Assembly (NCBI GenBank): GCA_964643145.1
Contig: CAZXPG010000013.1
Coordinates: forward strand, 1 to 33,741
DNA length: 33,741 bases
Direction of reading: 5' to 3'
From: CAZXPG01 sp964643145
Lineage (GTDB): Bacteria; Pseudomonadota; Alphaproteobacteria; Rickettsiales; Arcanibacteraceae
Positions 24,218-33,433 of this stretch are shown piece by piece. The position numbers were made by a program, and so were the translations under genes. The number at the start of each line of letters is the position of its first letter. The stretch's first letter is position 1. The notes under the pieces are model-generated. The model worked only from the letters and a program-made list of their open reading frames with translations. It searched no databases and was not told the DNA's origin.

Positions 24218-24670
24218 CTATCCTGCTTTCTGATAAAGATATTCGGGCAACTCGTGCGGGGGAATATGGGTTAGGTCTTTATTCACCTGAATCACTATCT
24301 TTTCCTGCACATGCGCACTTACATAGGGCCGGAACTCCCCTAGCATCGGCAATGACATGGCGATGGTCAGCGCGTGGAACCTGTCCTGTAATGCTGCCTC
24401 ATTCAGGAATTCAGCAATTTCCCTGGCAAAACCCTGCCTTACCTGATCGTCAAACCGTATCTTGGGCTCCATAGCATGGCGCATAGGTTGCGCGCTCTCA
24501 AATACACGCCCCGGCCTGTTTGCCCTGATATCCCTATCATGCGGGCGGCTTTCTTCCGAGTGGAACTCTTCCACAATATCCAGTACGCCAGTGGTGAAAT
24601 TGCGTGTGAAAATCCGGCACTCTTTGCCATTTGCCACCAGAATCCACCCCTCTACTTTGCGTTGTATCAT
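24218..24670 (-). CDS. Host-attachment-family protein (PF10116-like)
   Basis: A 150-residue protein of the family annotated 'protein required for attachment to host cells'. The opening GWILVANGKECRIFTRN, the middle RPHDRDIRANRPGRVFES and the C-terminal FRPYVSAHVQEKIVIQVNKD, DLTHIPPHELPEYL fit that family. ATG 24670 is chosen because AGAGGGGAA precedes it. A GTG at 24700 would add ten residues without family support. The name comes from work in plant-associated rhizobia-like bacteria; the fold resembles the eRF1 middle domain, so a link to translation is as likely as attachment. Confidence 0.82.
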   Translation of the reverse strand: MIQRKVEGWILVANGKECRIFTRNFTTGVLDIVEEFHSEESRPHDRDIRANRPGRVFESAQPMRHAMEPKIRFDDQVRQGFAREIAEFLNEAALQDRFHALTIAMSLPMLGEFRPYVSAHVQEKIVIQVNKDLTHIPPHELPEYLYQKAG

Positions 24671-24782
24671 ATGTTCCCCTCTGTGTTTTGAATCTGTCAC
24701 ATCATCACACTATAAGCATTACTGCATTAAAACGCCGCAATAGTTAACGTATAAAAACATAAAGAACGTAAAGAGAGAAGCA

Positions 24783-25553
24783 CTAGTCAACGATCTCATA
24801 GCCTGCATCAATATAATGGATGCCGCCGGTAATGTTATGGGCGGCATCGCTGGCAAGGAACGCTGCCATATAGCCAACATCTTCCACCCCTACCAGACGC
24901 TGAAGTGGGGATTTTTTCTGACATAGGGCTAACAGCTCATCAAAATGGGCAATTCCTCCCGCTGCCCGCGTCATCACCGCCCCAGGCGAAAGGGTGTTTA
25001 CACGGATATTCCGGCTGCCAAGCTCCACCGCCAGATAACGCACGGTGGATTCAAGCGCCGCTTTCACTGGGCCCATGATATTATAGTGCTCCACCACCTT
25101 CTCACTGCCATAATAGCTGACTGTTAACAGGCTGCCACCGTCTTTCATCAGTGGCACGGCGCGTTTGGCCAGGCGGATAAAAGAGTGGCAGCTAATATCC
25201 ATTGCAGTTAAAAAACCATCCATGGAACAATCAAGCACCGAGGCCTGCAAATCTTGCTTGGGCACGTAGGCAATGGAATGGAGAAGAAAATCAAGCCTGC
25301 CAAATTGCTTGGCTACCGCTGTAAATACGGCTTCCACCTGGCTGCTATTTTGCACATCACAGGGCATGACCAGTGGGGATGCAAGCTGTTTGGCCAAGGG
25401 GCGTACATAGGGTTCGGCTTTGTTGTTGACATAGGTTATAGCAACCTCTGCCCCCATCTCACGCATAATACGCGCACAGCCATAGGCAATACTATGCTCG
25501 TTGGCAATGCCAATAATTAACCCTTTTTTTCCTGCCAGTGACAGTTTATTCAT
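24783..25553 (-). CDS. fabI: Enoyl-ACP reductase, FabI type
   Basis: A 256-residue short-chain dehydrogenase-type enzyme that reduces the enoyl-ACP double bond in fatty acid synthesis. The NAD loop is GLIIGIANEHSIAYG (11-25). The catalytic pair is Tyr157 and Lys164 (YNIMGPVK, Y-x6-K), with a nearby Tyr147/148 in TVSYYGSEK. The C-terminal DAAHNITGGIHYIDAGYEI is also typical. It is the last gene of the minus-strand operon, starting 8 bases after the lipoprotein stop. Confidence 0.9.
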   Translation of the reverse strand: MNKLSLAGKKGLIIGIANEHSIAYGCARIMREMGAEVAITYVNNKAEPYVRPLAKQLASPLVMPCDVQNSSQVEAVFTAVAKQFGRLDFLLHSIAYVPKQDLQASVLDCSMDGFLTAMDISCHSFIRLAKRAVPLMKDGGSLLTVSYYGSEKVVEHYNIMGPVKAALESTVRYLAVELGSRNIRVNTLSPGAVMTRAAGGIAHFDELLALCQKKSPLQRLVGVEDVGYMAAFLASDAAHNITGGIHYIDAGYEIVD

Positions 25554-25561
25554 CTATGCCC

Positions 25562-26152
25562 CTACTCGCTTTCTTTGTCCTTTCCTAGGAGTTTATCGAG
25601 AGGCGTCACTTCCTCAGCAATGGTGGGGGTTTCGCCTTCTGTTACCGGCTTTCCCTCTTTTCTATTCTGCTCAAGCCGTGCCTTTTCGGCACTGGCATCA
25701 ACAACACTATCGGGCCCGAGTGTTGGTTCTTTGGCATCAGAAGGCAATAATTTTTTCAGGAAGTTCTCTTTTTGTGGCAGAGGGGCAGGCGGCATATTAT
25801 CCTGGGCAATGATCTGGCGGATAGCAGGGTCTATGGTTCTAACACTCGATTTATTCAGGAGTGCCTCTTCCCCGGCGGTTGCCACATTTACCTCATTAGC
25901 TGCAATATTCTGCCCAAGCAGCATGTCTTTTGCCTCTCCGCCATTCTGGGTGTTAGCCATAGTATGTACAAGCGGGGGACGCAGGCTGAAATCTGGTGGA
26001 ATAACTAGCGGGCTTTTGGCAATCACCCGGAATTCATCCGGCGCAGCTTTATTTAACCCCAGCGTATTTTTGGCATTATTGCTACAGGCGGCAAGCGCGC
26101 ATACTGCAAAGAATCCAATTCCTGTGTTCCGTATTAGTCGTGTTATCATCAT
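25562..26152 (-). CDS. DUF3035 lipoprotein
   Basis: A 196-residue predicted lipoprotein with signal peptide and lipobox LAAC (Cys23). After it, APDEFRVIAKSPLVIPPDFS, then LRPP, is the hallmark of DUF3035, an alphaproteobacterial family I associate with the outer-membrane beta-barrel assembly complex. The rest is acidic and low in structure. It overlaps the lspA stop by 4 bases (ATGA). Being next to lspA, the signal peptidase for lipoproteins, suits it. Confidence 0.82.
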   Translation of the reverse strand: MMITRLIRNTGIGFFAVCALAACSNNAKNTLGLNKAAPDEFRVIAKSPLVIPPDFSLRPPLVHTMANTQNGGEAKDMLLGQNIAANEVNVATAGEEALLNKSSVRTIDPAIRQIIAQDNMPPAPLPQKENFLKKLLPSDAKEPTLGPDSVVDASAEKARLEQNRKEGKPVTEGETPTIAEEVTPLDKLLGKDKESE

Positions 26153-26640
26153 TGCACTGCTGTATTACTATTGTCTTTCTTGGGTTGAATGAGCAGCCCC
26201 TCCACACATAGGAGTGCCACCCCGATACATATTGCGCTATCGGCAATATTAAAAGCAGGCCAGTGCCAATTTCCCACATGGAAATCTAGGAAGTCTGCCA
26301 CCGCCTTAAAACGCATCCGGTCAATAATATTCCCCACTGCCCCACCAATCACCAGCCCTAGCGCCACTATCAGCCAGTTATTGCCCGCTTTCCATAGCCA
26401 GCCAAGCAGCACACACACTATCACGAGTGATGTCAGCGAAAATATAATATGGCCATAGCCTGTCTGGCCAAACAGCCCGAAGCTGATGCCTTTATTCCAT
26501 ACCATAACCAGATTAAAGAAGCTTGTCACCTCTATCTTTAAGCCAGGCTCTGTGCTTAACAGGCCAAACACCCACCATTTGCTCCACTGGTCACACACTA
26601 TAACCAGAATGGCAATGAATAAACCATGATATTTATGCAT
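26149..26640 (-). CDS. lspA: Lipoprotein signal peptidase LspA
   Basis: A 163-residue inner-membrane aspartic protease that removes lipoprotein signal peptides. It has four hydrophobic segments. The conserved blocks are VCDQWSKWWV (N-terminus), VWNKGISFGLF, GGAVGNIIDRMRFKAVADFL (first catalytic Asp) and FNIADSAI (second catalytic Asp). ATG 26640 gives the normal length. It overlaps the ribF stop by 8 bases. In enterobacteria ileS lies between ribF and lspA; here it is absent. Confidence 0.95.
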   Translation of the reverse strand: MHKYHGLFIAILVIVCDQWSKWWVFGLLSTEPGLKIEVTSFFNLVMVWNKGISFGLFGQTGYGHIIFSLTSLVIVCVLLGWLWKAGNNWLIVALGLVIGGAVGNIIDRMRFKAVADFLDFHVGNWHWPAFNIADSAICIGVALLCVEGLLIQPKKDNSNTAVQ

Positions 26641-27580
26641 GATGATAGGCTCCCAGCACGTCTTTTGCATGTTGTACATCCTGCGCGATCTGGGATTGTA
26701 ACGCCTCCAGTGACGCAAATTTCTGTTCTGGCCGCAGATAGTGCTGCAACCGCACCTGCACGCGTTGCCCGTAAATATCCTGGCTAAATCCCAAAATATG
26801 CACCTCAAGCCTTGCCTTCCCTGAGGATGCCACGGAAGGACGCACACCAAAATTAGCCACCGCATCATGCCAGCTTATGCCTGCATCCAGGGAAATCTCG
26901 GCGGCATAGACACCATGGGCAAGCACAAGCTGCTCTTCAGGTAACAAGATATTGGCTGTAGGGAAGCCAAGCAGCCTACCGCGCTTATCACCATGCCGCA
27001 CTTTCCCGGTTATAGCATAGTCATAACCAAGTAAGCGGGCGGCAGCCTCTATCTCTCCGGCCCGAAGCATCTGACGGATACGGGTGGAGGAACATACCTC
27101 GCCCCCTTCCTTCACCGCTGGCACACAACTCACGCCAACGCCACACTCTTCCGCCATGCGTGTAAGCAAGGCTGCATTACCACCACGGCTACGACCAAAG
27201 TTAAAATCCTCCCCCACCACAATATGGCGCACCTTTAAGGCCCCAAGCAAAATATCGTCAATGAAGCTTTCCGCTGTCCGTTCGGCAAACTGCCGGGAAA
27301 AATGCTGTACATAGGCGATATCCACCTGCAAGGCGCGGATATGTTCCAACTTCATGCGGAAAGGTGTAATCCGCATCGGTACAGCATCGCTCCGCAGCAC
27401 CATAGCAGGATGCGGCTCGAACGTCATCACGGCAAGCGGCGCACTATACTTGGTTGCAATCTCACTGGCGGTTGCAATCACCCGCTGATGGCCTTTATGC
27501 ACCCCATCAAAATTCCCCAGCGCGATTACACTATGTTGTAACGAACGAGGACAATGCTTGGGGTGGCGAAGAATATGCAT
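26633..27580 (-). CDS. ribF: Bifunctional riboflavin kinase / FAD synthetase
   Basis: A 315-residue enzyme that phosphorylates riboflavin to FMN and adenylates it to FAD. The N-terminal nucleotidyltransferase has ALGNFDGVHKGHQRVI (20-35) and EVCSSTRIRQMLRAG; the C-terminal kinase has GKVRHGDKRGRLLGFPTANI and GVYAAEI. Motifs and length are normal. ATG 27580 is 3 bases after the eptA-like stop. Translation probably depends on the upstream gene, as the ribosome site is weak. Confidence 0.95.
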   Translation of the reverse strand: MHILRHPKHCPRSLQHSVIALGNFDGVHKGHQRVIATASEIATKYSAPLAVMTFEPHPAMVLRSDAVPMRITPFRMKLEHIRALQVDIAYVQHFSRQFAERTAESFIDDILLGALKVRHIVVGEDFNFGRSRGGNAALLTRMAEECGVGVSCVPAVKEGGEVCSSTRIRQMLRAGEIEAAARLLGYDYAITGKVRHGDKRGRLLGFPTANILLPEEQLVLAHGVYAAEISLDAGISWHDAVANFGVRPSVASSGKARLEVHILGFSQDIYGQRVQVRLQHYLRPEQKFASLEALQSQIAQDVQHAKDVLGAYHHA

Positions 27581-27583
27581 AAT

Positions 27584-29140
27584 CTAATGACAAATACTCA
27601 GTTTCTTATCAATCACCTCTCCCTCTACCCCGGCACAATCAAGCAGGCTATGGAACAGGTTATCGTGGCTCAGCGGGCTTTCCTTATGCTCTCGCATGTT
27701 CGCTATATTTTTAGCATGGCCTGCCACAAAATGCTCAGACGCCCACCAGAACATCGGCACATAGCGTTGCTCTTTGGTGCTTTTCATGCCATGCAGATAC
27801 ATGCCATTTTCTCCCAACGATTCACCGTGATCCGATACATATACCACCAGCGCATTCTGGTCTTTCAGTTTCTCAATAATACTGTAGATTATATAATCTG
27901 TATAGAGAATGGTGTTATCATAGGAATTGATAAGCTCTTCCCTACTACAATGGGTCATATCGCGTGACCATAACTGCTTGCTGCAAATAGGGGTAAAGCG
28001 GCGGAAGCGGTCAGAATAGCGCGATTCATAATGCCAGTGGCTGCCAAAAGTATGGAGCACTATTAGCTTATTGCCCGGGTTCTTGCGCATGGTCGTATCA
28101 AAAAACGGGAAAAGATGCTCATCCAGCGCATAGGTTCCGTATAAATCCGTATCAAGGAATACCACCTCATCCGCTTCCTTGGTCAGGCGGGTATAGGGGC
28201 TGTCAATGGCGGAATAGGTGCCCTGCGTGCCAAGCCATGCTGTGTGGAACCCCAGCTTCTTGAACACACTGATAAGGGAGGTTTCACTATAAGCCGCTTC
28301 CCGCTGCTTGAGTGTGCCGCGTGTGAGCATACAGGGCACGGAATCACGGGTAAGAATGGCGCAGGAATATACACTCTTGAAACTTATTACGTTGGGCAGG
28401 GTTTCAAGCAACGGCGTTGTCTGGCGTGGGTAACCGTTAATATGGAAATGATCCACCCGTGCCGATTCTCCCAATAGTAGCACCACCGTCAATGGCTCAT
28501 TGGAGGCAGCATGAAAACGGGCGGGCAGACGGGAAATATCGGTAATCATCTGGTGCCGTTCACGTTTAAGAATATAATTGGTAGTCTCTACCAGATAGTT
28601 ATAGGGTAGGTATTTACTGCTGATCCCATCACCGTCAAACACTAGAATAGAGAGGGTAAACAGCGCGGCAATAAAGCATAATTTGGCATCATGCGGATCT
28701 TTCCGCTCATATTTTTTAAGCAGCCCTATCGCCCCCACCGCCAATAGGAGTGCCAGCAGCAACCACAGCAAGAGCGGCGCAGAAATAAACGCACTAGCCT
28801 CGGCCGGAGTGGTTTCAAACAGCAGGGCAAGGGTGCTGCTATCTAAGGTAATATGGTAGTGATTAACAAAATAGGCAACAAGCGCGCCGGTTAGAAAGAT
28901 AAAAGGTGAGATAATGGCAAACACTAACCCATGCACGGTGAGCGTATAAAAAAAAGCCGTAGTCAACGCCAGTGCATAGGCATATTCCTGCACCAGCTCC
29001 AGCACCGCCAGCATATAGGCGGCTTTATGTAACTCGAAACGATAGCTAATCACGCTACTATTATAGCAGGCAACATACAGCAGGGAAATAAGGAAAATAA
29101 GGGAAAGCCTGCTGAAAGGTGGGGAGATTTTCTGGATCAT
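27584..29140 (-). CDS. Phosphoethanolamine transferase, EptA-like
   Basis: A 518-residue inner-membrane enzyme of the sulfatase/alkaline phosphatase fold that transfers phosphoethanolamine to lipid A or other envelope glycans. About five N-terminal membrane helices (1-165) precede a periplasmic domain. That domain starts VVLLLGESARVDHFHINGYP, has the nucleophile Thr in CAILTRDSVPCML, and zinc-binding VYVSDHGESLGENGMYLHG. All key residues are present. It opens a tight operon with ribF. The exact substrate cannot be read from sequence; lipid A modification would affect cationic peptide resistance. Confidence 0.88.
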   Translation of the reverse strand: MIQKISPPFSRLSLIFLISLLYVACYNSSVISYRFELHKAAYMLAVLELVQEYAYALALTTAFFYTLTVHGLVFAIISPFIFLTGALVAYFVNHYHITLDSSTLALLFETTPAEASAFISAPLLLWLLLALLLAVGAIGLLKKYERKDPHDAKLCFIAALFTLSILVFDGDGISSKYLPYNYLVETTNYILKRERHQMITDISRLPARFHAASNEPLTVVLLLGESARVDHFHINGYPRQTTPLLETLPNVISFKSVYSCAILTRDSVPCMLTRGTLKQREAAYSETSLISVFKKLGFHTAWLGTQGTYSAIDSPYTRLTKEADEVVFLDTDLYGTYALDEHLFPFFDTTMRKNPGNKLIVLHTFGSHWHYESRYSDRFRRFTPICSKQLWSRDMTHCSREELINSYDNTILYTDYIIYSIIEKLKDQNALVVYVSDHGESLGENGMYLHGMKSTKEQRYVPMFWWASEHFVAGHAKNIANMREHKESPLSHDNLFHSLLDCAGVEGEVIDKKLSICH

Positions 29141-29163
29141 TGTTATTTTCTTTTCCCTTTATT

Positions 29164-29212
29164 GCCCTCACCTTGAGCCCTCTCCCAAAGAGAGAAGGCT
29201 CAAGGTGAGGGC
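29164..29212. repeat. Perfect 16-bp inverted repeat between secF and eptA-like gene
   Basis: GCCCTCACCTTGAGCC (29164-29179) and GGCTCAAGGTGAGGGC (29197-29212) pair fully around a 17-base loop. No T-run follows on either strand, so it is an imperfect terminator for secF. The sequence is of the CCCTCACC type seen in REP-like dispersed elements. Confidence 0.6.
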
Positions 29213-29226
29213 AAGGGAAACCATGT

Positions 29227-30150
29227 TTATCCCGTTACCGCTGGGCGCAGCTTCAAGTAAATCAACACCGGAGCAGAAATATACACGGAAGAATAGGTGC
29301 CCACCATCAGGCCAAACAGCATGGCCAAACTAAAGCTACGTAGTACCTCCCCTCCCCATAATACCAATGCCAGCGTGGTTAAGAGCACAGTGGTCACGGT
29401 TAGTATCGTGCGCGACAAGGTTTCATTCATGCTAACATTCAGCACTTCATTCATCGCCATTTTTTTGTATTTACGGCTATTTTCACGGATACGGTCATAG
29501 ATCACCACCGAGTCATTGATCGAATACCCAATAATAGTTAGCACCGCCGCCACCGAGGTCAGGTTAAATTCCAGATGGGTAATGCTCAGGAAGCCCAGCG
29601 TTAGAATCGCGTCATGCAGCAGGGCGCATAACGCCCCCACCCCATATTGCCACTCAAAGCGCACCCAGACATAGACCATAATCCCTAGAAAGGCCAGCAA
29701 CATGGCCAGCGTGCCGCTCCAGATGAGTTCTTTTCCGACTTGTGGCCCGACATAATCAATCTTGCGATATTCAATTCCACCAGGGAATTCTTTGGCCAGT
29801 AATGTTTTGATCTGCTCCACCGTGCGCATCTGCTCTTTATCGTCTTCAGCCTTGCTCCCCACGCGGATCATCACATCTTTTTCCGTACCAAAATTCTGCA
29901 ATGAGATATCGCCAATAGCTAATTCAGTCAGTAGGTTACGCATCTTTGCCAAGTCAGGGGCCTGTTCCATGCGGGCTTCCATTAAAATACCGCCGGAAAA
30001 ATCAATACCGTAATTAAACCCGCGCACCCCCATTGAGACAAACGACCCCAAAACCAGCACGATCGACAGGCAGAAACCCAACCATTTCTGCCCCATGAAG
30101 TTGATATTGGTTTTCTCCGGGACAAGCTTTAACGGAAAAAATTGCGCCAT
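29227..30150 (-). CDS. secF: Protein translocase subunit SecF
   Basis: A 307-residue inner-membrane protein that, with SecD, uses proton flow to help late steps of Sec export. It has the P1 head motif GFNYGIDFSGGILMEAR (44-60), a periplasmic domain, and five further helices containing IGYSINDSVVIYDRIRENSR, the family signature. Normal length. SecD is normally encoded directly upstream; here a terC gene takes that place 6 bases away, so secD must be elsewhere. Confidence 0.96.
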   Translation of the reverse strand: MAQFFPLKLVPEKTNINFMGQKWLGFCLSIVLVLGSFVSMGVRGFNYGIDFSGGILMEARMEQAPDLAKMRNLLTELAIGDISLQNFGTEKDVMIRVGSKAEDDKEQMRTVEQIKTLLAKEFPGGIEYRKIDYVGPQVGKELIWSGTLAMLLAFLGIMVYVWVRFEWQYGVGALCALLHDAILTLGFLSITHLEFNLTSVAAVLTIIGYSINDSVVIYDRIRENSRKYKKMAMNEVLNVSMNETLSRTILTVTTVLLTTLALVLWGGEVLRSFSLAMLFGLMVGTYSSVYISAPVLIYLKLRPAVTG

Positions 30151-30156
30151 ATACCC

Positions 30157-30909
30157 TTACTCCTTATGTTTCTTATGCTGGTGATGGCGGAACCTGTCCT
30201 GCTTCTTCTTGAGCATGATATTCAGCACTTCCACCCCCAAGGCAAAAAACATCGCAAAATAGAGATAGCCTTTCGGCACCTCAATATCGAAGCCTGCCGC
30301 AACCAATATTACCCCTACGAGCAAGATAAAGCTGAGTGCCATTAGCTTAATGCCGGGGTTCTTATGGATAAAATCACTGATGGGCCTTGCTGATACCAGC
30401 ATTACCACCATCGCAATCACAATTGCCGTGATCATGGTGGGCAAATGGCTGCTTACCCCCACGGCCGTCAGGATCGAATCAAAGGATAGCACCAGATCAA
30501 CAAAAATAATCTGCGCAATCACCGACCAGAAGCCTTTAGCCGTTCTTACCTGCTGCTCTTTCTCGTCTTTGCCAATTTCGGCAAACATATCCAGCGTTTC
30601 CTTGAGCGGCTTGATGATAAGGAAGCCCCCTCCCATAATGAGCAGCAGGTCACGCCCTGAAAATTCCATGCTGGAGAGCATAAAGAGCGGTTCGGTCATG
30701 CCCACAATCCGGGAAATAAACAGCAAGAGCACCACCCGCATGATAAGTGCAAGGCTCAAGCCGATAAAACGCACTTTTGCCCGCATCTCATTTGGCAAGC
30801 GTTCCACAATCAGAGCAATAAAAATAACATTATCAATGCCTAAGATAATCTCAAGCCCAGTGAGTGTGAGCAACCCAAGGGCGTTTGACAGGGTAAAAAG
30901 TGATTCCAT
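30157..30909 (-). CDS. TerC-family membrane protein
   Basis: A 250-residue membrane protein with about seven helices. The family blocks LEIILGIDNVIFIALIVERL (19-38) and IFVDLVLSFDSILTAVGVS carry the conserved Asp residues in membrane helices. TerC proteins are tied to metal (manganese) efflux and loading of exported metalloproteins. The C-terminal tail is rich in basic residues and His (RFRHHQHKKHKE), a possible metal-binding end. It likely shares a transcript with secF. Confidence 0.9.
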   Translation of the reverse strand: MESLFTLSNALGLLTLTGLEIILGIDNVIFIALIVERLPNEMRAKVRFIGLSLALIMRVVLLLFISRIVGMTEPLFMLSSMEFSGRDLLLIMGGGFLIIKPLKETLDMFAEIGKDEKEQQVRTAKGFWSVIAQIIFVDLVLSFDSILTAVGVSSHLPTMITAIVIAMVVMLVSARPISDFIHKNPGIKLMALSFILLVGVILVAAGFDIEVPKGYLYFAMFFALGVEVLNIMLKKKQDRFRHHQHKKHKE

Positions 30910-31016
30910 AGTCTCATTCTATTTTCAAGTTACCTATCTCTTATACTATCTTTACAGATTTTGTCCATTGCTTTAAGAAAGAAGGGGTTTACTCTTACTC
31001 CAAACAGGGGCCTTCT

Positions 31017-32567
31017 GTGTCATTCGTCAAATCCGCTATTGTTATCGGTTCTCTTACCTTCATTTCCCGCGTATTTGGCTATATACGGGATATTTTTATT
31101 GCCTCCCAACTAGGGGCTGGGCTGTATGCGGATGTGTTCCTGGTGGCCTTCCGCCTGCCTAATTTCTTCCGCCGCCTATTTGCCGAAGGCGCGTTCAGTG
31201 CCGCCTTCGTGCCTATTTTTTCGGGTATGCTGGCAACTGATGGCGAAAAGGACGCCCGGCTATTTGCAGAACGCGCCTTTTCCCTACTGCTGATATTCCT
31301 GTTCTTTTTTGTAGTCCTGATGCAAATCGCTATGCCCTGGGTGATGCTGCTACTTGCCCCTGGCTTTGCTGATGAGCCGGAGAAATTTGATCTGGCCGTG
31401 CTGCTCTCACGCATCACTATGCCCTATCTGTTGTTTATTTCGCTGGTATCGCTGTTAAGCGGCGTGTTAAACAGCCTCCATAAGTTTGCCGCTGCCGCTG
31501 CCTCCCCCATTCTGCTCAATGGTTGTATGGTGGCCGCCATTGCCTGGTTTTCGCGCTATACTGAAACCCCTGCCCATGCCCTTTCCTATGGCGTAGCTAT
31601 AGCCGGAGTGGTGCAACTTATCGCACTGATGATTTCCTGCAAACGCGCTGGTATGTTTATCGGGCTAAAAATGCCGCGGCTTGATGATAATGTGCGCCGT
31701 CTGCTACGCAATATGCTGCCGGGTATCCTTGGCGGCGGGGTGATGCAGATTAATCTCTGGATTGATACTATTATTGCTACCCTGCTTCCACAAGGGGCCG
31801 TGTCGCTGCTTTATTATGCCGACCGGATTAACCAGCTTCCCATGGCATTGATTGGCACCGCCATTGGCACGGTGATGCTGCCACTGCTTTCTCGTCAGAT
31901 ACGCGAAGGCAAAAAAGACGAAGCGGAAAAAACCCAGAACCGTGCCCTGGAAGTGGCGCTGCTGCTTAGCCTACCCTGTTCGGTAGCGCTGATGTTGATT
32001 GCCAATCCGCTCATGCTGGTATTGTTTCAGCGTGGGGAATTTGGTGCGGCTGAAACCGCCGGTGCTGCCGGTGCCTTAATGGCCTTTGCCGTAGGATTAC
32101 CGGCCTTTGTTATGGTCAAAATCTTCACCCCGTGTTTTTTTGCTATCTATGATACAAAGACACCGGTAAAGGTTGCCATGCTCTGCCTGGTTGCCAATGT
32201 GGTCTTCAATCTGGTGCTGATACAGGTGCTTGGCCATGTAGGGGTAGCACTGGCCACTTCGCTTTCCTCGTGGTTGAATTGTGTTATTTTATGGAGATTA
32301 TTAGCAGATCGTCGTATTTTTAAGGCAGATAGCCAGTTGCGCCAACGTGTGCCCCGTATGGTGTTTGCCTGTGTGGTGATGGGGGCGGCACTGCTGCTTT
32401 CCACAACACTGCTCAATGGCCCACTGCATGGCGAGAGTTTCCTGCTGCGTGTTGCAAGCTTTGCGGCATTGTTGCTGGCGGGATTCATCACTTTTGTGAT
32501 AAGTGCCCATTTCGCCCGTGCGTTTGATATACAGGAAATGAAAATGCTTGTTGTTCGGAAACGCTAA
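31017..32567 (+). CDS. murJ: Lipid II flippase MurJ
   Basis: A 516-residue inner-membrane protein that flips lipid II for peptidoglycan synthesis. It starts SFVKSAIVIGSLTFISRVFG, then GYIRDIFIASQLGAG, and has RLPNFFRRLFAEGAFSAAFV (39-58), the MviN/MurJ signature, with 14 predicted helices overall. The start is GTG 31017, with AGGGG about 7 bases upstream. It is divergent from terC; the 107-base spacer should hold both promoters. Motifs and length are normal. Confidence 0.95.
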   Translation: MSFVKSAIVIGSLTFISRVFGYIRDIFIASQLGAGLYADVFLVAFRLPNFFRRLFAEGAFSAAFVPIFSGMLATDGEKDARLFAERAFSLLLIFLFFFVVLMQIAMPWVMLLLAPGFADEPEKFDLAVLLSRITMPYLLFISLVSLLSGVLNSLHKFAAAAASPILLNGCMVAAIAWFSRYTETPAHALSYGVAIAGVVQLIALMISCKRAGMFIGLKMPRLDDNVRRLLRNMLPGILGGGVMQINLWIDTIIATLLPQGAVSLLYYADRINQLPMALIGTAIGTVMLPLLSRQIREGKKDEAEKTQNRALEVALLLSLPCSVALMLIANPLMLVLFQRGEFGAAETAGAAGALMAFAVGLPAFVMVKIFTPCFFAIYDTKTPVKVAMLCLVANVVFNLVLIQVLGHVGVALATSLSSWLNCVILWRLLADRRIFKADSQLRQRVPRMVFACVVMGAALLLSTTLLNGPLHGESFLLRVASFAALLLAGFITFVISAHFARAFDIQEMKMLVVRKR

Positions 32568-32686
32568 ACGGAGGGTCATTATCATCCATTTAACCCGACT
32601 CTAGCAGAAAGGCGAGGTATTTTTACAGTATATTGGCTTTAATAGGCAGCCTAACTTGAATAGTAATTGATTTTAAGAGTATTGCC

Positions 32687-33184
32687 ATGAAACAGTTTTT
32701 ACCTGTGCTTGCCTTTGCGGCGTGTCTGTTATCGGCACTGCCATCCGTTTCCTGGGGGCAGGATAACGAGACAAATGACAGCAGCACATCTTCCACTATT
32801 GATAGCAGAATGCTTTCAACAGAAGGGGCTATGAATATTTTTTCTGGCCCGCCTACCCATTATAAGAAAGCCAGCGAACTGACCAAAATGGCAGAACCCA
32901 TGCCAGGGCTTGGCACTTTATATGTTGATCCCGCCATGGTGCCAATGGGGCCATATCTTGGCTATGATAAAGACAACCAATTGTTAAATATCGTGTATTT
33001 TGTTCCGCTGAAGCAGTTGGACGACCATAAAAACTTCACCAATCTGGGGGCAGCGTTTGCTAAGCTTGATATTGACCACACTGATATTATCTTTAATGAA
33101 GGCCATGCCGGTATGGATGAGCCCCATTATCAGATTATCGAGTGGGTTGTAACCAGTGACGAGGCAGAAAAAAGAGCCAAGTAG
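32687..33184 (+). CDS. Exported protein of unknown function
   Basis: A 165-residue protein with a Sec signal peptide (MKQFLPVLAFAACLLSALPS, cleavage near VSWGQ, residues 21-25). The mature part has MPGLGTLYVDPAMVPMGPYL, then GYDKDNQLLNIVYFVPLKQL and DHTDIIFNEGHAGMDEPHYQ, where several His residues could bind metal. It recalls the DUF5602/TTHB210 pattern only loosely. It is monocistronic: 119 bases after murJ, followed by hairpins. The function is unknown. Confidence 0.65.
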   Translation: MKQFLPVLAFAACLLSALPSVSWGQDNETNDSSTSSTIDSRMLSTEGAMNIFSGPPTHYKKASELTKMAEPMPGLGTLYVDPAMVPMGPYLGYDKDNQLLNIVYFVPLKQLDDHKNFTNLGAAFAKLDIDHTDIIFNEGHAGMDEPHYQIIEWVVTSDEAEKRAK

Positions 33185-33197
33185 CCAGTAAAAGAAT

Positions 33198-33230
33198 AGA
33201 CCAAAACCACTTTCCACGTGGTTTTGGTCT
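33198..33230. terminator. Hairpin after the exported-protein gene
   Basis: AGACCAAAACCAC (33198-33210) and GTGGTTTTGGTCT (33218-33230) form a perfect 13-bp stem with a 7-base loop, 14 bases after the gene's stop codon. No T-run follows, so it probably protects or helps terminate with the next hairpin. Confidence 0.6.
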
Positions 33231-33241
33231 GTGTATAGACA

Positions 33242-33281
33242 AAAAAACCTGCCTTACATCACAGAGTAAGGCAGGTTTTTT
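33242..33281. terminator. Strong intrinsic terminator, bidirectional
   Basis: AAAAAACCTGCCTTA (33242-33256) and TAAGGCAGGTTTTTT (33267-33281) are perfect 15-bp arms with a 10-base loop, ending in six T on the plus strand and six T on the minus strand. It can end transcripts from both sides. Confidence 0.88.
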
Positions 33282-33296
33282 GTGCTCAACAACAAA

Positions 33297-33333
33297 CTAT
33301 ACTGAAGCCACGTGAAGAGTGGTTTCAGTATAG
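33297..33333. repeat. Third hairpin of the 33.2-33.5 kb spacer
   Basis: CTATACTGAAGCCAC (33297-33311) pairs with GTGGTTTCAGTATAG (33319-33333), 15 bp with one G-U pair and a 7-base loop. A looser inverted repeat, CTGCTCAC (33387-33394) and GTGAGCAG (33421-33428), follows. The spacer 33185-33487 contains hairpins and no gene I can support. Confidence 0.55.
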
Positions 33334-33433
33334 ACCTTATTTTTGCGTTCCTGCATTATGCAGCATTGCTTGCACTCAAGCATAGTCTGCTCACATTGCA
33401 ACCTAACCAATTCTTGAACTGTGAGCAGTATAT

